A stretch of 40,716 nucleotides of DNA, from positions 1 to 40,716 of the forward strand of contig DRNU01000095.1 of the NCBI GenBank assembly GCA_011374975.1, written 5' to 3'. The stretch is from Gammaproteobacteria bacterium (GTDB lineage: Bacteria > Pseudomonadota > Gammaproteobacteria > DSM-19610). The position numbers and the translations under genes were made by a program. The notes under the pieces were generated by a model. The model ran no database searches and was not told where the DNA came from. It saw only the letters and a list, made by a program, of their open reading frames with translations. Every line of letters begins with the position of its first letter. Position 1 is the first letter of the stretch. Below are positions 26,626-35,650 of the stretch, piece after piece.

Positions 26626-28715
26626 GGCGCGTCTCCCGCTTGCGCCTGGACAGCGGTAATCACCACCGTGTTGACGATGTCAGTGACCGTGCAGCCGCGG
26701 CTGAGGTCATTGACCGGTTTGTTCAGGCCCTGCAGAACCGGCCCGATGGCTATCGCATCCGCCGAACGCTGCACGGCCTTGTAGGTATTGTTGCCGGTGT
26801 TGAGGTCGGGGAAGATAAACACCGTCGCATTACCGGCAACCGGGCTTTCGGGCAGCTTGGTGCTGGCGACGCCGGCATCGATTGCGGCATCGTATTGTAT
26901 CGGCCCTTCGATCATGACATCAGGTCGCAGCTCCCTGGCGAGCTGCGTGGCTTCGCGTACCTTGTCCACCGCCGCGCCCTTGCCCGATGCGCCGGTGGAA
27001 TAGGACAGCATGGCAACGCGTGGCTCGACGCCGAACTGGTGTGCGGTGTCAGCCGAACTGACGGCGATGTCAGCCAGCTGCCGGGCGTCGGGGTCCGGGT
27101 TTACCGCACAGTCGCCATACACCAGTACCCGGTCCTCCAGACACATGAAAAACACGCTGGAGACGATAGCGGTTCCGGGCCGGGTCTTGATGATTTCGAA
27201 GGCCGGGCGAATGGTGTGCTGCGTGGTGTGTACCGCGCCCGAAACCATGCCGTCAGCCTGTCCATGGTGCACCATCATGGTCCCGAAATAACTGACGTCG
27301 GCCATCGTATCGAAGGCCATCTCGCGTGAAATGCCCTTGTGCTGGCGCAGGGTGTAATAGGTGTCGGCATAGCGTTCACGCAGTTCCGAGTTCAGCGGGT
27401 CGATAATATCGACCCCGTCCAGGTGCAGGCCCAGGGCCTGGATCTTTTGCTGTATTTCGGCGCTGTCACCCAGCAGGGTAAGCCTGACCACACCGCGCAG
27501 TGTCAGTATCTCGGCCGCGCGCAGAATACGTTCCTCGCTGCCTTCGGGTAACACGATGTGCTGAATGTTCTTCCTGGCCCGTTGCGCCAGTTCGTACTCG
27601 AACATCAGCGGCGTCACGCGGGTGTCGCGTTCGCTGGCAAGCATCCGCTCGAGTTCCGGCAACGCAATGTGCGCCTCCACCAGGCCGAGCGCCGCCGCAA
27701 TTTTGTGTTCGTTCTCCGCTGTCAGTGTGCTGCTGACACGGTTCACCTGCATCGCCGTGGTAAAGGTGTCGCCGTCCGTGCCCAGCACGGCAAACGGCGG
27801 TTTGCCCAGCCCGGCAAGCAGTTTTACCAGCTGGGGGGCGGGCTGGAGGCCGCCGCTGAGCAGCAGCCCGGATATCTGTGGACAGGCGGTGGACGGGTAG
27901 GCCATCAGGCAGGCGAGGATAATATCGGCGCGGTCGCCCGGGGTTATCACCAGGCCGCCGGCTTCCAGGTGGTCGAGAAAATCCGGTACCTGCATCGCCG
28001 CCACGGTGTAGTGGGTGATTTCCCGGTTCAGGTTGTCGGTGTCGCCATAGATTACCCGGGCGCCGAGACTGCGTGTGATATCGCCGACAGTGGGCCTGGA
28101 CAGTGCCGGCTCCTCGGGTACCAGGTAAACCGGCGCCGTGCCCGGCGTGTGTGCGAACTGTGTTTTCAGCTCGTCGAACTGCGAGCGGGCCACACCGTTG
28201 ATGACTGTCGCGAGAACATCGCAGTTACGTTCCTGCACGGATTTAAGGAAGCCGGCGGTGGCATCCCGGATTTCCGCGTTACTGCGCCCGATACCGCGCA
28301 CCACGGGCATGATGAGGCAGCCCAGATTGTTGGCGACATCGGTATTGAAGTCGAACTCCAGGGTGGCGTAGGCGTGGGAGTAGTCGGTGCCCACACACAG
28401 CACGCGGTCGTATTTTTCCTGCAGGCGCCGGTATTTTCCCAGGATCTGTTTCAGTAGTTCGTCGTAGCGGTCTTCCGCGATCAGCCGGCGCGCGACATCA
28501 CTGCTGCACCCGTACAGGTCTTCATAGGGTGAATCGATACGGTAGCGTTGTGTGATCAGGTGTATGAGCTGGTCGTGCTGTTCGTCGCTGCGCGTGACCG
28601 GCCTGAAAATACCGGCCTTCCCGGTGTTCCCGGAGAAGTATTCCATCATCGCCAGTACGATGACGGATTTGCCGCTGCCCTGTTCCGCGCCGGTTACATA
28701 GAGGTCTTGTGCCAT
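26622..28715 (-). CDS. pta: Phosphate acetyltransferase, long form with BioD-like and DRTGG domains
   Basis: 697 aa from the ATG at 28713-28715; a frame open to 28742 adds nine residues. Domains: an N-terminal P-loop, BioD-like domain (about 1-200; LYVTGAEQGSGKSVIVLAMM), a DRTGG regulatory domain (about 215-330; GDTDNLNREITHYTVAAM, and VITPGDRADIILACL), and the catalytic domain (about 370-690; NIQHIVLPEGSEERILRAAE, and MLSYSTGASGKGAAVDKVRE). It interconverts acetyl-CoA plus phosphate and acetyl-phosphate plus CoA. The long form is allosterically regulated in enteric bacteria. First gene of pta-ackA-unknown; divergent from cardiolipin synthase. Confidence 0.97.
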   Translation of the reverse strand: MAQDLYVTGAEQGSGKSVIVLAMMEYFSGNTGKAGIFRPVTRSDEQHDQLIHLITQRYRIDSPYEDLYGCSSDVARRLIAEDRYDELLKQILGKYRRLQEKYDRVLCVGTDYSHAYATLEFDFNTDVANNLGCLIMPVVRGIGRSNAEIRDATAGFLKSVQERNCDVLATVINGVARSQFDELKTQFAHTPGTAPVYLVPEEPALSRPTVGDITRSLGARVIYGDTDNLNREITHYTVAAMQVPDFLDHLEAGGLVITPGDRADIILACLMAYPSTACPQISGLLLSGGLQPAPQLVKLLAGLGKPPFAVLGTDGDTFTTAMQVNRVSSTLTAENEHKIAAALGLVEAHIALPELERMLASERDTRVTPLMFEYELAQRARKNIQHIVLPEGSEERILRAAEILTLRGVVRLTLLGDSAEIQQKIQALGLHLDGVDIIDPLNSELRERYADTYYTLRQHKGISREMAFDTMADVSYFGTMMVHHGQADGMVSGAVHTTQHTIRPAFEIIKTRPGTAIVSSVFFMCLEDRVLVYGDCAVNPDPDARQLADIAVSSADTAHQFGVEPRVAMLSYSTGASGKGAAVDKVREATQLARELRPDVMIEGPIQYDAAIDAGVASTKLPESPVAGNATVFIFPDLNTGNNTYKAVQRSADAIAIGPVLQGLNKPVNDLSRGCTVTDIVNTVVITAVQAQAGDAP

Positions 28716-28834
28716 AAGCCTGATACGCCAGTAGTTCGGCAAAACTATAGCAAGTCTTCCGCAAATATGCTCTCCGGGCCTGTGCGTTCCGTGGCATGTT
28801 ATTCTCGTATCTCCGGGTAAAGTGCAGGCGCACC

Positions 28835-30280
28835 ATGGGCGACGAATTCATTTCATCCTGGCCAACGCTGTATTATGTCAGTGAATGGCTGGTAAGACTG
28901 GTCATGCTGGTCATTGTGATTGGACGCCCCCCGCCGCGCGCGGCGATGAGCTGGTTGCTGGTGATCTTCTTCCTGCCCTGGCCGGGGCTGTTGTTATACC
29001 TGTTTATCGGCGAGAACCACCTGCCGCGCCGGCGGCTGACAAAGCGCAAGGCGCTGCTGGCCGGGCTGGAGGACATGCGCAGGCGCTACATGCCCCGCGG
29101 GCAGGATGTCTCGTCAATGGTGGGCCGTGAATTTCTGCCGACGGTCACGCTGGCCGAGCGACTGGGTTATATGCCCATTATGTCCGGTAACCAGGCAACG
29201 CTGCTGACCGATACGGATACGGTGATTGACCGGCTGGTCGGGGATATCGATGCCGCACGGCACCATGTGCATATCCTGGTCTATATATTTGCGGTAGACA
29301 GGACGGGGGAGCGCATCGTGGCCGCGCTCGAACGTGCAGCCGCGCGTGGCATCGAGTGCCGGCTGCTGGCCGATGCGCAAGGTTCCCGGAAATTCCTGAA
29401 AAAGATGTTACGGCGGCTGGCTGGTGCGGGTATCGAGGTATACCCGGCATTGCCTGTCAGTTTGCTGCGCGCCTGGGTTGCGCGCATCGACTTGCGTAAC
29501 CACCGCAAGATCTTTGTCATCGACGGGCAGATCGCCTATACCGGGTCACAGAATATCGTCGATGCCGGCTACGGACACCGGCATTTGCGCTGGCATGACC
29601 TGATGGTGCGTTTGACCGGCCCGGTCGTGCTCGAATTGCAGGCGGTATTTGCCGGCGACTGGTTCGCGGAAAGCGATGAACTGCTGGACGGACCCGGCAT
29701 ATTCCCGGACGGCACCACAGCAGCGGAAGGGGGTGTTGCGGTTCAGACCCTGCCCAGTGGCCCGTTGTTTCCCGCCGAAAACTACCAGCGCCTGACTGTC
29801 GCTGCACTGTATGCCACGCGCCGCAAGGTTACCATTACCACGCCCTATTTTGTGCCGGATGAAGTCTTCCTGGAGGCCATGGAAACCGTGGCCCTGCGCG
29901 GGGTTGTGGTCGAGCTGATTGTTCCGTTGCAATCCGACCAGATACTGGTAGCCAATGCCGCCAGGGGCTATTACGATCGGTTGTTGAACAGCGGTATCAG
30001 GATTTACCTGTTTAACAGGGGGCTGGTGCACGCAAAGAGCATAACAGTCGATGATTCACTGGCTTTCCTGGGGTCCAGTAACTTCGATATTCGCTCGTTT
30101 GCGCTCAATTTCGAAATCAATATGATTGTATACGATGCAGGGTTTGCCGCAACATTGCGCCAGCAGCAGGACTGGTATCGGGCGCATTCCCGCCAGCTCA
30201 CGCTGGCGCAGTGGCAACAGCGCCCTCGTTACCAGAGGATCCTGCAGAACATTATAAAGTTGTTGAGCCCATTGCTCTAA
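28835..30280 (+). CDS. cls: Cardiolipin synthase (phospholipase D family)
   Basis: 481 aa from the ATG at 28835, the usual length; an ATG at 28796 adds 13 residues without a ribosome site. Two N-terminal membrane helices (about 12-33 and 36-58; VRLVMLVIVIGR, AMSWLLVIFFLPWPGLLLYLFIGE) are followed by two phospholipase D domains. Each has a complete HKD motif: H223-x-K225-x4-D230 (NHRKIFVIDG) and H399-x-K401-x4-D406 (VHAKSITVDD), both followed by the GS-x-N element. It condenses phosphatidyl donors to cardiolipin at the inner membrane. It stands alone, divergent from pta and convergent with the Bat operon. Confidence 0.95.
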   Translation: MGDEFISSWPTLYYVSEWLVRLVMLVIVIGRPPPRAAMSWLLVIFFLPWPGLLLYLFIGENHLPRRRLTKRKALLAGLEDMRRRYMPRGQDVSSMVGREFLPTVTLAERLGYMPIMSGNQATLLTDTDTVIDRLVGDIDAARHHVHILVYIFAVDRTGERIVAALERAAARGIECRLLADAQGSRKFLKKMLRRLAGAGIEVYPALPVSLLRAWVARIDLRNHRKIFVIDGQIAYTGSQNIVDAGYGHRHLRWHDLMVRLTGPVVLELQAVFAGDWFAESDELLDGPGIFPDGTTAAEGGVAVQTLPSGPLFPAENYQRLTVAALYATRRKVTITTPYFVPDEVFLEAMETVALRGVVVELIVPLQSDQILVANAARGYYDRLLNSGIRIYLFNRGLVHAKSITVDDSLAFLGSSNFDIRSFALNFEINMIVYDAGFAATLRQQQDWYRAHSRQLTLAQWQQRPRYQRILQNIIKLLSPLL

Positions 30281-30357
30281 TGACCGGGTGTTGCGATGCC
30301 TGTGGGCTTTGTTATGGCGGGATCACCGCGCTTACTGCGGCGAGAACTAAAACCCGG

Positions 30358-30387
30358 GACAAGTGATGGCTTGCGCCATCACTTGTC
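30358..30387. terminator. Perfect 13-bp hairpin between cls and the Bat operon
   Basis: GACAAGTGATGGC and GCCATCACTTGTC pair perfectly around a TTGC loop. It lies 77 bp after the cls stop and 9 bp beyond the batD stop, in the gap between convergent genes. Being symmetric it can act on both transcripts. No strong T-run follows on either strand, so it may be a 3'-end protector or Rho-dependent boundary rather than a true intrinsic terminator. Confidence 0.65.
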
Positions 30388-30396
30388 TGCTCCGCT

Positions 30397-32280
30397 TCAG
30401 GAGTGTTGCGGGTAAAGGGGATTGAGCCTGTCATCCTGACCGGCTTTGGCAGCTTTTTTTTCCGGTATACCATGCCTGAATTTATCCCACAGTGTCGCGC
30501 CGTTCCAGTCGCCGGCGTCGGCGGCATAGAGGCTGCGGTCCAGCGCTCTGAGCAGTGACTGTCCGCTTTCAATGCGCGCCGCCAGGGCCTCAAGGCTACG
30601 TGGCGGCGCGTCCGGCCAGTGCGCCTGGCCGAGGTCCAGCAGGGCTTTGGCAGCAGCATGAGGGTCATTGGCCGTACAGGACTTTTCCAGGGCCCGCAGG
30701 GCGGTCTTCCGGTTCGGGGCGGCGGCGTGACGCGGGATGGATGGCGTTTGTTCGGCCGCGTCCGTTGCATTTGTCTGGCGGCGCTGTTTCGTGCGCCGTG
30801 CCAGCCGTACAGCCAGCATGGCAAGCAACAGGCCGCTGCCGACGGCCGGCCAGAACCGGTATTCCCTGATGACACCGAACGGTTCATGTTCCGCTTCTGT
30901 TTGCTGTGCCTCATTCACAGGCGAGGCCGGCTGTGCAGCCGGTTCCGGTTGGCGGGGGGATGCCGGCGCTTCGCTTGCGCTGCCGGCGGCACCGGGCAAT
31001 ACTTTGAACTGCCAGGCGGGCAGGGTGGTGCTGGCAGCCCTGTCGTGACGGGTGTCCCACCAGTTGAGGGTGATGGCCGGCACGTCCAGCGTACCCTGTG
31101 TATCCGGGATGTAGGTCAGTGTCTGGCTGCGGACACCGTAAATGGTTTTGCCGTCAGTGCGACTTTCCTGTTCCGGCGCTTCCGGGTACACGCGGGCATT
31201 GGCCGGTGCGGGGATGGCGAGTTCGGGGATCTGTGAACCGGACAGGCCTTTGGTCTGAATGGTAATGGTGCGTTCGACCGGTTCGCCGGCCCTGAACTGT
31301 GGCGGGTTCCTGGTCCAGCTGTCGCCCAGTGTTACCGCTTCGGCCGGTAGCCAGTCGCGGGCGGCTGTTGCCGGCCGGGGTTTGACATCGATAGTAACCG
31401 CCTGACTGCGGGCAGCCACCGGCTTGCTTGCATGGCCACCGAACAGGGGGCTGTTGAACAGGTTGTCGCGGAAAAAGGGATCGTTGGCAAACGGGCTGTT
31501 GCCAAGGAACTCTTCCATCAGGCTGCCGGGCCGACTGCTGCGCCCGCGCTGCTGCGGCAGCGTGATGCGGCCCCGGAAAGTGGCGGGTGGAATATGCAGG
31601 GCGCCACTTTTCTCCGCTGAAATAACGTAGTGGCGCTCGATAACATTGTAGGACTGACCGTTGCGCACAGTGCTGTAGTTTTTATCTTCCCCAAGCTGTT
31701 CGACCACGGCGTCTTCCGGTTCGGGCGCACTGAGTTCGCCCTCCTGCACGCGGTCATCGTAATACAGGCGCACGGTGTAGGGGATCTGTTGTTGCACATA
31801 GGCCTGCTTGCCGGTTGAACTGACCTCGGCCTCGATGAACACATGCCGGCCGGGCTGTGCCGTCGTCTGCTGTGGTGCCTCGGTGATGTCCAGTTCCAGC
31901 GCTGCGGTCTGTTCCCCGCCGACGCTGAGCGGCGGGATACGCAACCGGCCTGTGTGGTGCGGCTGGAGTTGCACCTGCCACAGGGTTTTGTCGGAGCGGC
32001 GACCGTTGATGATACTGACCTGGGTGCTGGTACTGGTGCCCAGTATGTCGAAGTCTTTTTCCAGGGGCGCAAGGTCCGGCTGTTGCCCGGATTGCAGGCC
32101 GTCGCTCTCGATAGTCAGGGTCAGGGTGTCACCCGCGTAGACCGTGTCACGGTCGAGCGTGGCGCGTACCGCCGCTGCACCCGGGCCGGCCGCCAGCATC
32201 AGCAGCAGTGCCAGCAGGGAAGCCGGCCACAGCGCCGGGTTGTTGAGCCTGTGCATTGAAGTGTATGTGGCGGATTTCAT
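30397..32280 (-). CDS. batD: BatD-like membrane protein
   Basis: 627 aa from the ATG at 32278-32280, with GGAG 9 bp upstream; a long in-frame extension to 32412 overlaps the preceding gene and is dismissed. A signal peptide (about 14-36; ALLLMLAAGPGAAA) leads a BatD/oxygen-tolerance domain of beta-rich repeats (RATLDRDTVYAGDTLTLTIE, and TVRLYYDDRVQEGELSAPEP; about 38-430). A Pro/Ala-rich linker and one membrane helix (about 475-495; FWPAVGSGLLLAMLAVRLAR) follow, then a cytoplasmic tail. It is the last gene of the moxR-bat operon, 20 bp after the vWA-TPR gene. Bat proteins act with MoxR ATPases in the periplasm or membrane; the exact substrate is unknown. Confidence 0.88.
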   Translation of the reverse strand: MKSATYTSMHRLNNPALWPASLLALLLMLAAGPGAAAVRATLDRDTVYAGDTLTLTIESDGLQSGQQPDLAPLEKDFDILGTSTSTQVSIINGRRSDKTLWQVQLQPHHTGRLRIPPLSVGGEQTAALELDITEAPQQTTAQPGRHVFIEAEVSSTGKQAYVQQQIPYTVRLYYDDRVQEGELSAPEPEDAVVEQLGEDKNYSTVRNGQSYNVIERHYVISAEKSGALHIPPATFRGRITLPQQRGRSSRPGSLMEEFLGNSPFANDPFFRDNLFNSPLFGGHASKPVAARSQAVTIDVKPRPATAARDWLPAEAVTLGDSWTRNPPQFRAGEPVERTITIQTKGLSGSQIPELAIPAPANARVYPEAPEQESRTDGKTIYGVRSQTLTYIPDTQGTLDVPAITLNWWDTRHDRAASTTLPAWQFKVLPGAAGSASEAPASPRQPEPAAQPASPVNEAQQTEAEHEPFGVIREYRFWPAVGSGLLLAMLAVRLARRTKQRRQTNATDAAEQTPSIPRHAAAPNRKTALRALEKSCTANDPHAAAKALLDLGQAHWPDAPPRSLEALAARIESGQSLLRALDRSLYAADAGDWNGATLWDKFRHGIPEKKAAKAGQDDRLNPLYPQHS

Positions 32281-32300
32281 TTCACGTTCTCCATTGCCGA

Positions 32301-34163
32301 TTACCAGGGCTGCCGGCTGCCGGTGCCCTCGCGTTGTGCCCGTTGTTGATACTGGTACAGGAACTTGCGCCGCAGCAGGCCGCCGGGATCGTCCGGTATG
32401 CGTCGCAGCCATTGTTCGGCTGCCATCTGCTCCTCGCTGCTGAGCGATTCTGCCTGCGCCGGCGGGCCATCGGTTTGCGGTTGCTGTTCGGCCTGTGTCT
32501 TGCCGCTGTTCCGGTCGCGGTTTTTATCCTGCTGTTGCCCGGCCTGTTGTTCCGCGGCGGAGTGTTCTCCGGCGTTTTGCTTTTCCAGCGCCTTCGCCGC
32601 ATCGGCAAACTGGTTTTTACCGGCGTCACCCTTGTTTTGCGGTGTTTTATCCTGCTGGCCCTGTTCGCCTTGCTGGCTTTGCTGAGCCAGGCTGTTCTGC
32701 TGTCCTTGCTTGCTTTGCTGGGCCGGCTTGTTCTGCTGTCCCTGCTCGCCTTGTTGAGCCTGTTTGTCCTGTGCCTGATCCTTTTCCTGCTGTTTTTGCC
32801 GGCGCAGTAGTGCCTCGACCGCCGCCTTATTGGCCAGGGCATCTTCCATGCCGGGCGCCGCTTGCAGGGCACTGTCATAGGCGCTGATGGCTTCCTCGTA
32901 GCGACCGAGTCTGGCCAGTGCGTTGCCGCGGTTGTATTCGGCTGTGGCCCCCTCGGCCCGGGAAAAATCTTCCAGCGCCTGCGGGTAATTACCGCGCCGG
33001 TACTCGGCACTGCCTCGCAGCAGGGGATCTTCCGCCACCCGGCTGGCGCGCTCATAGTCCTTTTCCGACAGGGCTTTTGCCGCTTGCTGATCGGGGCGCT
33101 GCCAGAGGTCCTGCCAGCCGGCGGCCATGGCCTGCTGCGGTGGTGACACGACACCGACCAGGAATACCAGGCTCAGCAGCCAGCCGCGGCGGAAAGCCAG
33201 TGCCGCCAGCGGCAGCAGCAATACTGCCAGCCAGGGGCCGCGCTGTTTCCAGTGCTGCCCCTGCATTTCCTGGCTGACCAGCTCCCCGCTACGCAGTGGC
33301 ACGCTGTTGTCCAGCAGGGCATCGATATCGCTGTCGTTGCCGGTGAAGGTCCGGTAGTCACCGCCGCCGGCTTCTGCCACGGCCTGCAGCGCGGTGCTTT
33401 CAAGCTGCGGCACGATGAGTTTGCCGTCAGTGGTGCGCAGTAACTGGCCCTGCGCGTTGGTCAGCGGTTCGGCTTTCTCAGTGCCGACGCCGAGTACCGA
33501 TACCCGGTAACCCTGTTGACGTAATTCGGCGGCAGCCTTGCGTGCCCGGTTCCCGCTCACGCCATCGGCCAGCAGCAGGATGTGACCGTCGCGCAGACCC
33601 GCCTGCCGCAACAGTTCGCCGGCCTTCTCCAGGCCCAGGTCGGCACGGCTGCCCTGTACCGGCATGAGGCCGGGATCGAGCGCCTTGAGCAGGGCGCGAA
33701 TGGTATCCACGTCACGGGTCAGCGGTGTCACGGTAAAGGCATCACCGGCAAACACCACCAGCCCGGTCTGTCCTTCCTCGTTGCGGGCGAGAATGTCCTC
33801 GATTTTGAAACGTGCCCGCACCAGCCGCGAGGGCTTCAGGTCCCGGTCGAGCATGGAACGCGACAGGTCCAGCACGATGACGCGTGCCGCGCTGGTCTGG
33901 TAAAGCGGTTGCGGCTGTTTCTCCCACACCGGGTTGGCCAGCGCCAGGGCGGCGAGCAACCAGCCGAGCCCGAGCAGCCATAACAGGCTGCGGCCGGCCC
34001 TGTGCGCCTTGCCCACCAGCAACAGGGGCTGCAGGCGGGCATCGATAATGCGGGTCCAGGGATTGTCACCGGCGGCGGACTGCCGCAGGCGCCAGACCAG
34101 CAGGGCAAGCGGGATCAGGCTGAGCAGCCACAGCGGCTGGAGAAAATGAAATTGCTCAGGCAT
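32301..34163 (-). CDS. vWA-TPR protein, BatB/BatC fusion type
   Basis: 620 aa. The ATG at 34161-34163 overlaps the batA stop by 8 bp. Membrane helices at 7-26 and 58-77 precede a von Willebrand A domain (about 92-290) with MIDAS motif DLSRS (D99, S101, S103) and ADGVSGN. Two more helices (310-325, 328-345) follow, then TPR repeats (about 360-445; NRGNALARLGRYEEAISAYD). A Gln/Lys-rich low-complexity tract (455-565) precedes a conserved end (EEQMAAEQWLRRIPDDPGGL, RRKFLYQY). In other bacteria BatB (vWA) and BatC (TPR) are separate; here they are one protein. The metal site is intact, so it should bind partners in a metal-dependent way with BatA and MoxR. Confidence 0.92.
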   Translation of the reverse strand: MPEQFHFLQPLWLLSLIPLALLVWRLRQSAAGDNPWTRIIDARLQPLLLVGKAHRAGRSLLWLLGLGWLLAALALANPVWEKQPQPLYQTSAARVIVLDLSRSMLDRDLKPSRLVRARFKIEDILARNEEGQTGLVVFAGDAFTVTPLTRDVDTIRALLKALDPGLMPVQGSRADLGLEKAGELLRQAGLRDGHILLLADGVSGNRARKAAAELRQQGYRVSVLGVGTEKAEPLTNAQGQLLRTTDGKLIVPQLESTALQAVAEAGGGDYRTFTGNDSDIDALLDNSVPLRSGELVSQEMQGQHWKQRGPWLAVLLLPLAALAFRRGWLLSLVFLVGVVSPPQQAMAAGWQDLWQRPDQQAAKALSEKDYERASRVAEDPLLRGSAEYRRGNYPQALEDFSRAEGATAEYNRGNALARLGRYEEAISAYDSALQAAPGMEDALANKAAVEALLRRQKQQEKDQAQDKQAQQGEQGQQNKPAQQSKQGQQNSLAQQSQQGEQGQQDKTPQNKGDAGKNQFADAAKALEKQNAGEHSAAEQQAGQQQDKNRDRNSGKTQAEQQPQTDGPPAQAESLSSEEQMAAEQWLRRIPDDPGGLLRRKFLYQYQQRAQREGTGSRQPW

Positions 34164-35169
34164 GTCGCGCCTCCACACGGCCAGGTGCCGCCCGCCGGCC
34201 AAAGGCCGCGGACAGGGCAATCAGCACACTGAGTAACAGGGCAGCGCCCAGTGGCCAGAAATAGAGTTCCTCCACCGGCCGCCAGGTCTGTTCATCTCCG
34301 GATACCGGTTCAATGCGATCCAGCAGGGCGTAGATTTTCGCCAGTTCGGCGGTATCGCGGGCACGGAAATAACGGCCCTCCGTCTTGTCGGCGATGGCCT
34401 TGAGGGTGGCCTCGTCGAGATCGCCGGTTGCTACCCGGCGTACACCGAAGGGCGTGCGCACCTGTGTTTCGCCACTGCCGATACCGATGGTGTAGATGCG
34501 CACACCCTCACGCGCGGCGAGGTCGGCAGCCTTGAGTGGATCGACGTTACCGGCGGTGTTGGCGCCGTCGGTGAGCAATATCAGTACCCGGTTGCGGTCC
34601 GGTTCCTTGCGCAGGCGCTTGATCGCCAGGCCGATGGCATCGCCGATAGCGGTGCGCTTGCCGGCCAGGCCGATCTGCGCTTCATCCAGCAGGGTGTGCA
34701 CGGTGTTGCGGTCAAAGGTCAGCGGCGCCTGCAGGTAGGCCTGGTCGCCAAACAGGATAAGGCCGAGGCGGTCGCCCTTGCGTTGTTCGATAAATTCGCC
34801 GGCCACCAGTTTGACAGCGGAGAGGCGGCTGAGCTGACGGCCGTTGATCTGCATGTCCTCGTTCTGCATGGAGCCGGAAATATCCACTGCCAGCATCAGG
34901 CTGCGGCCGCTGACCGGCAGGTGAACGGTCTCGCCGATCAGCTGCGGGCGTGACGCCGCCAGCACCAGTAACAGCCAGGCCAGTACCGCCAGAGTCAGCC
35001 GCAGCCTTGAGCGCCGGCCGGTATGGCTTTGCAGGCTGGCCTGTAGCGCGTCATAGAAGGGGAAGCGCAGTGCGGACGGGTTCGCATCGGCCGCACGCGG
35101 CAGTAACAGGGCCAGCAGTGGCAGGGGCAGGGCGGCAAACAGCCAGGGCCAGGCAAATTCAATCGTCAT
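34156..35169 (-). CDS. batA: vWA-domain membrane protein, BatA type
   Basis: 337 aa. Helices at about 7-25 and 56-73, a von Willebrand A domain (about 90-285) and a C-terminal helix (about 308-330; EELYFWPLGAALLLSVLIAL) give the typical BatA topology. The MIDAS motif DISGS (D96, S98, S100) is followed by ILLTDGANTAGNV with its conserved Asp and Thr. It overlaps the DUF4381 gene by 11 bp and the vWA-TPR gene by 8 bp, so translation is coupled. BatA is thought to bind partner proteins for the MoxR chaperone-like ATPase at the inner membrane. Confidence 0.93.
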   Translation of the reverse strand: MTIEFAWPWLFAALPLPLLALLLPRAADANPSALRFPFYDALQASLQSHTGRRSRLRLTLAVLAWLLLVLAASRPQLIGETVHLPVSGRSLMLAVDISGSMQNEDMQINGRQLSRLSAVKLVAGEFIEQRKGDRLGLILFGDQAYLQAPLTFDRNTVHTLLDEAQIGLAGKRTAIGDAIGLAIKRLRKEPDRNRVLILLTDGANTAGNVDPLKAADLAAREGVRIYTIGIGSGETQVRTPFGVRRVATGDLDEATLKAIADKTEGRYFRARDTAELAKIYALLDRIEPVSGDEQTWRPVEELYFWPLGAALLLSVLIALSAAFGRRAAPGRVEARHA

Positions 35170-35650
35170 GGCGGCGTTCCGTGTTCTTTTTTACCCAGTC
35201 GCGCACCAGGTCACCCAGCGCCCGGGTATCCAGGTCGGCGGGCAAGGCGGGTTGATAGGGGCCATTGGCCAGTACCTGCCCGGAGCCATGGCTGAAACGT
35301 CCCTCGCCACCGGACTCATCAAGGAAACCCAGCCAGTCGTTGCCGGTGAGGGCGGCGACCCGTTGGCGGGGGTAGTGCATCAGTGCCAGGCGGCGCAGCA
35401 GGATGGAGATCTGTGCGATTTTCTCCGGTGTCGTGTCGGTGTCCTGTTCCAGTGCATCGAGCATGGCGAGGATGCGTTGGCGCTGGCGCCGCAGACGGTA
35501 ACGACGCGTGGCGACCCAGGCCGCCCAGGCCAGCAGTACAAGCAACAGCGCGGCGAGGATCCACCAGCCCGGGGCCGGCGGCCAGAAGCCGGGTTCGGCC
35601 GGCAGGTGGATGTCGCGCAATTGCAGTGCTGGCCGGGCGGCAGGGGTCAT
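35159..35650 (-). CDS. DUF4381 membrane protein
   Basis: 163 aa. An N-terminal periplasmic segment (LRDIHLPAEPGFWPPAPGWW) leads one membrane helix (about 30-48; ILAALLLVLLAWAAWVA). A cytoplasmic helical domain with RRYRLRRQRQRILAMLDALE and LLRRLALMHYPRQRVAALTG follows. This is the DUF4381 plan, found in moxR-vWA operons between DUF58 and BatA. It overlaps both neighbours: by 4 bp (ATGA) with DUF58 and by 11 bp with batA. Function unknown, presumably structural within the complex. Confidence 0.9.
   Translation of the reverse strand: MTPAARPALQLRDIHLPAEPGFWPPAPGWWILAALLLVLLAWAAWVATRRYRLRRQRQRILAMLDALEQDTDTTPEKIAQISILLRRLALMHYPRQRVAALTGNDWLGFLDESGGEGRFSHGSGQVLANGPYQPALPADLDTRALGDLVRDWVKKNTERRHDD

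Noticed and set aside
32281-32412. 44-residue N-terminal extension of BatD
   Set aside because: It overlaps the end of the vWA-TPR gene and lacks a ribosome site; the ATG at 32280 has GGAG and starts a signal peptide.
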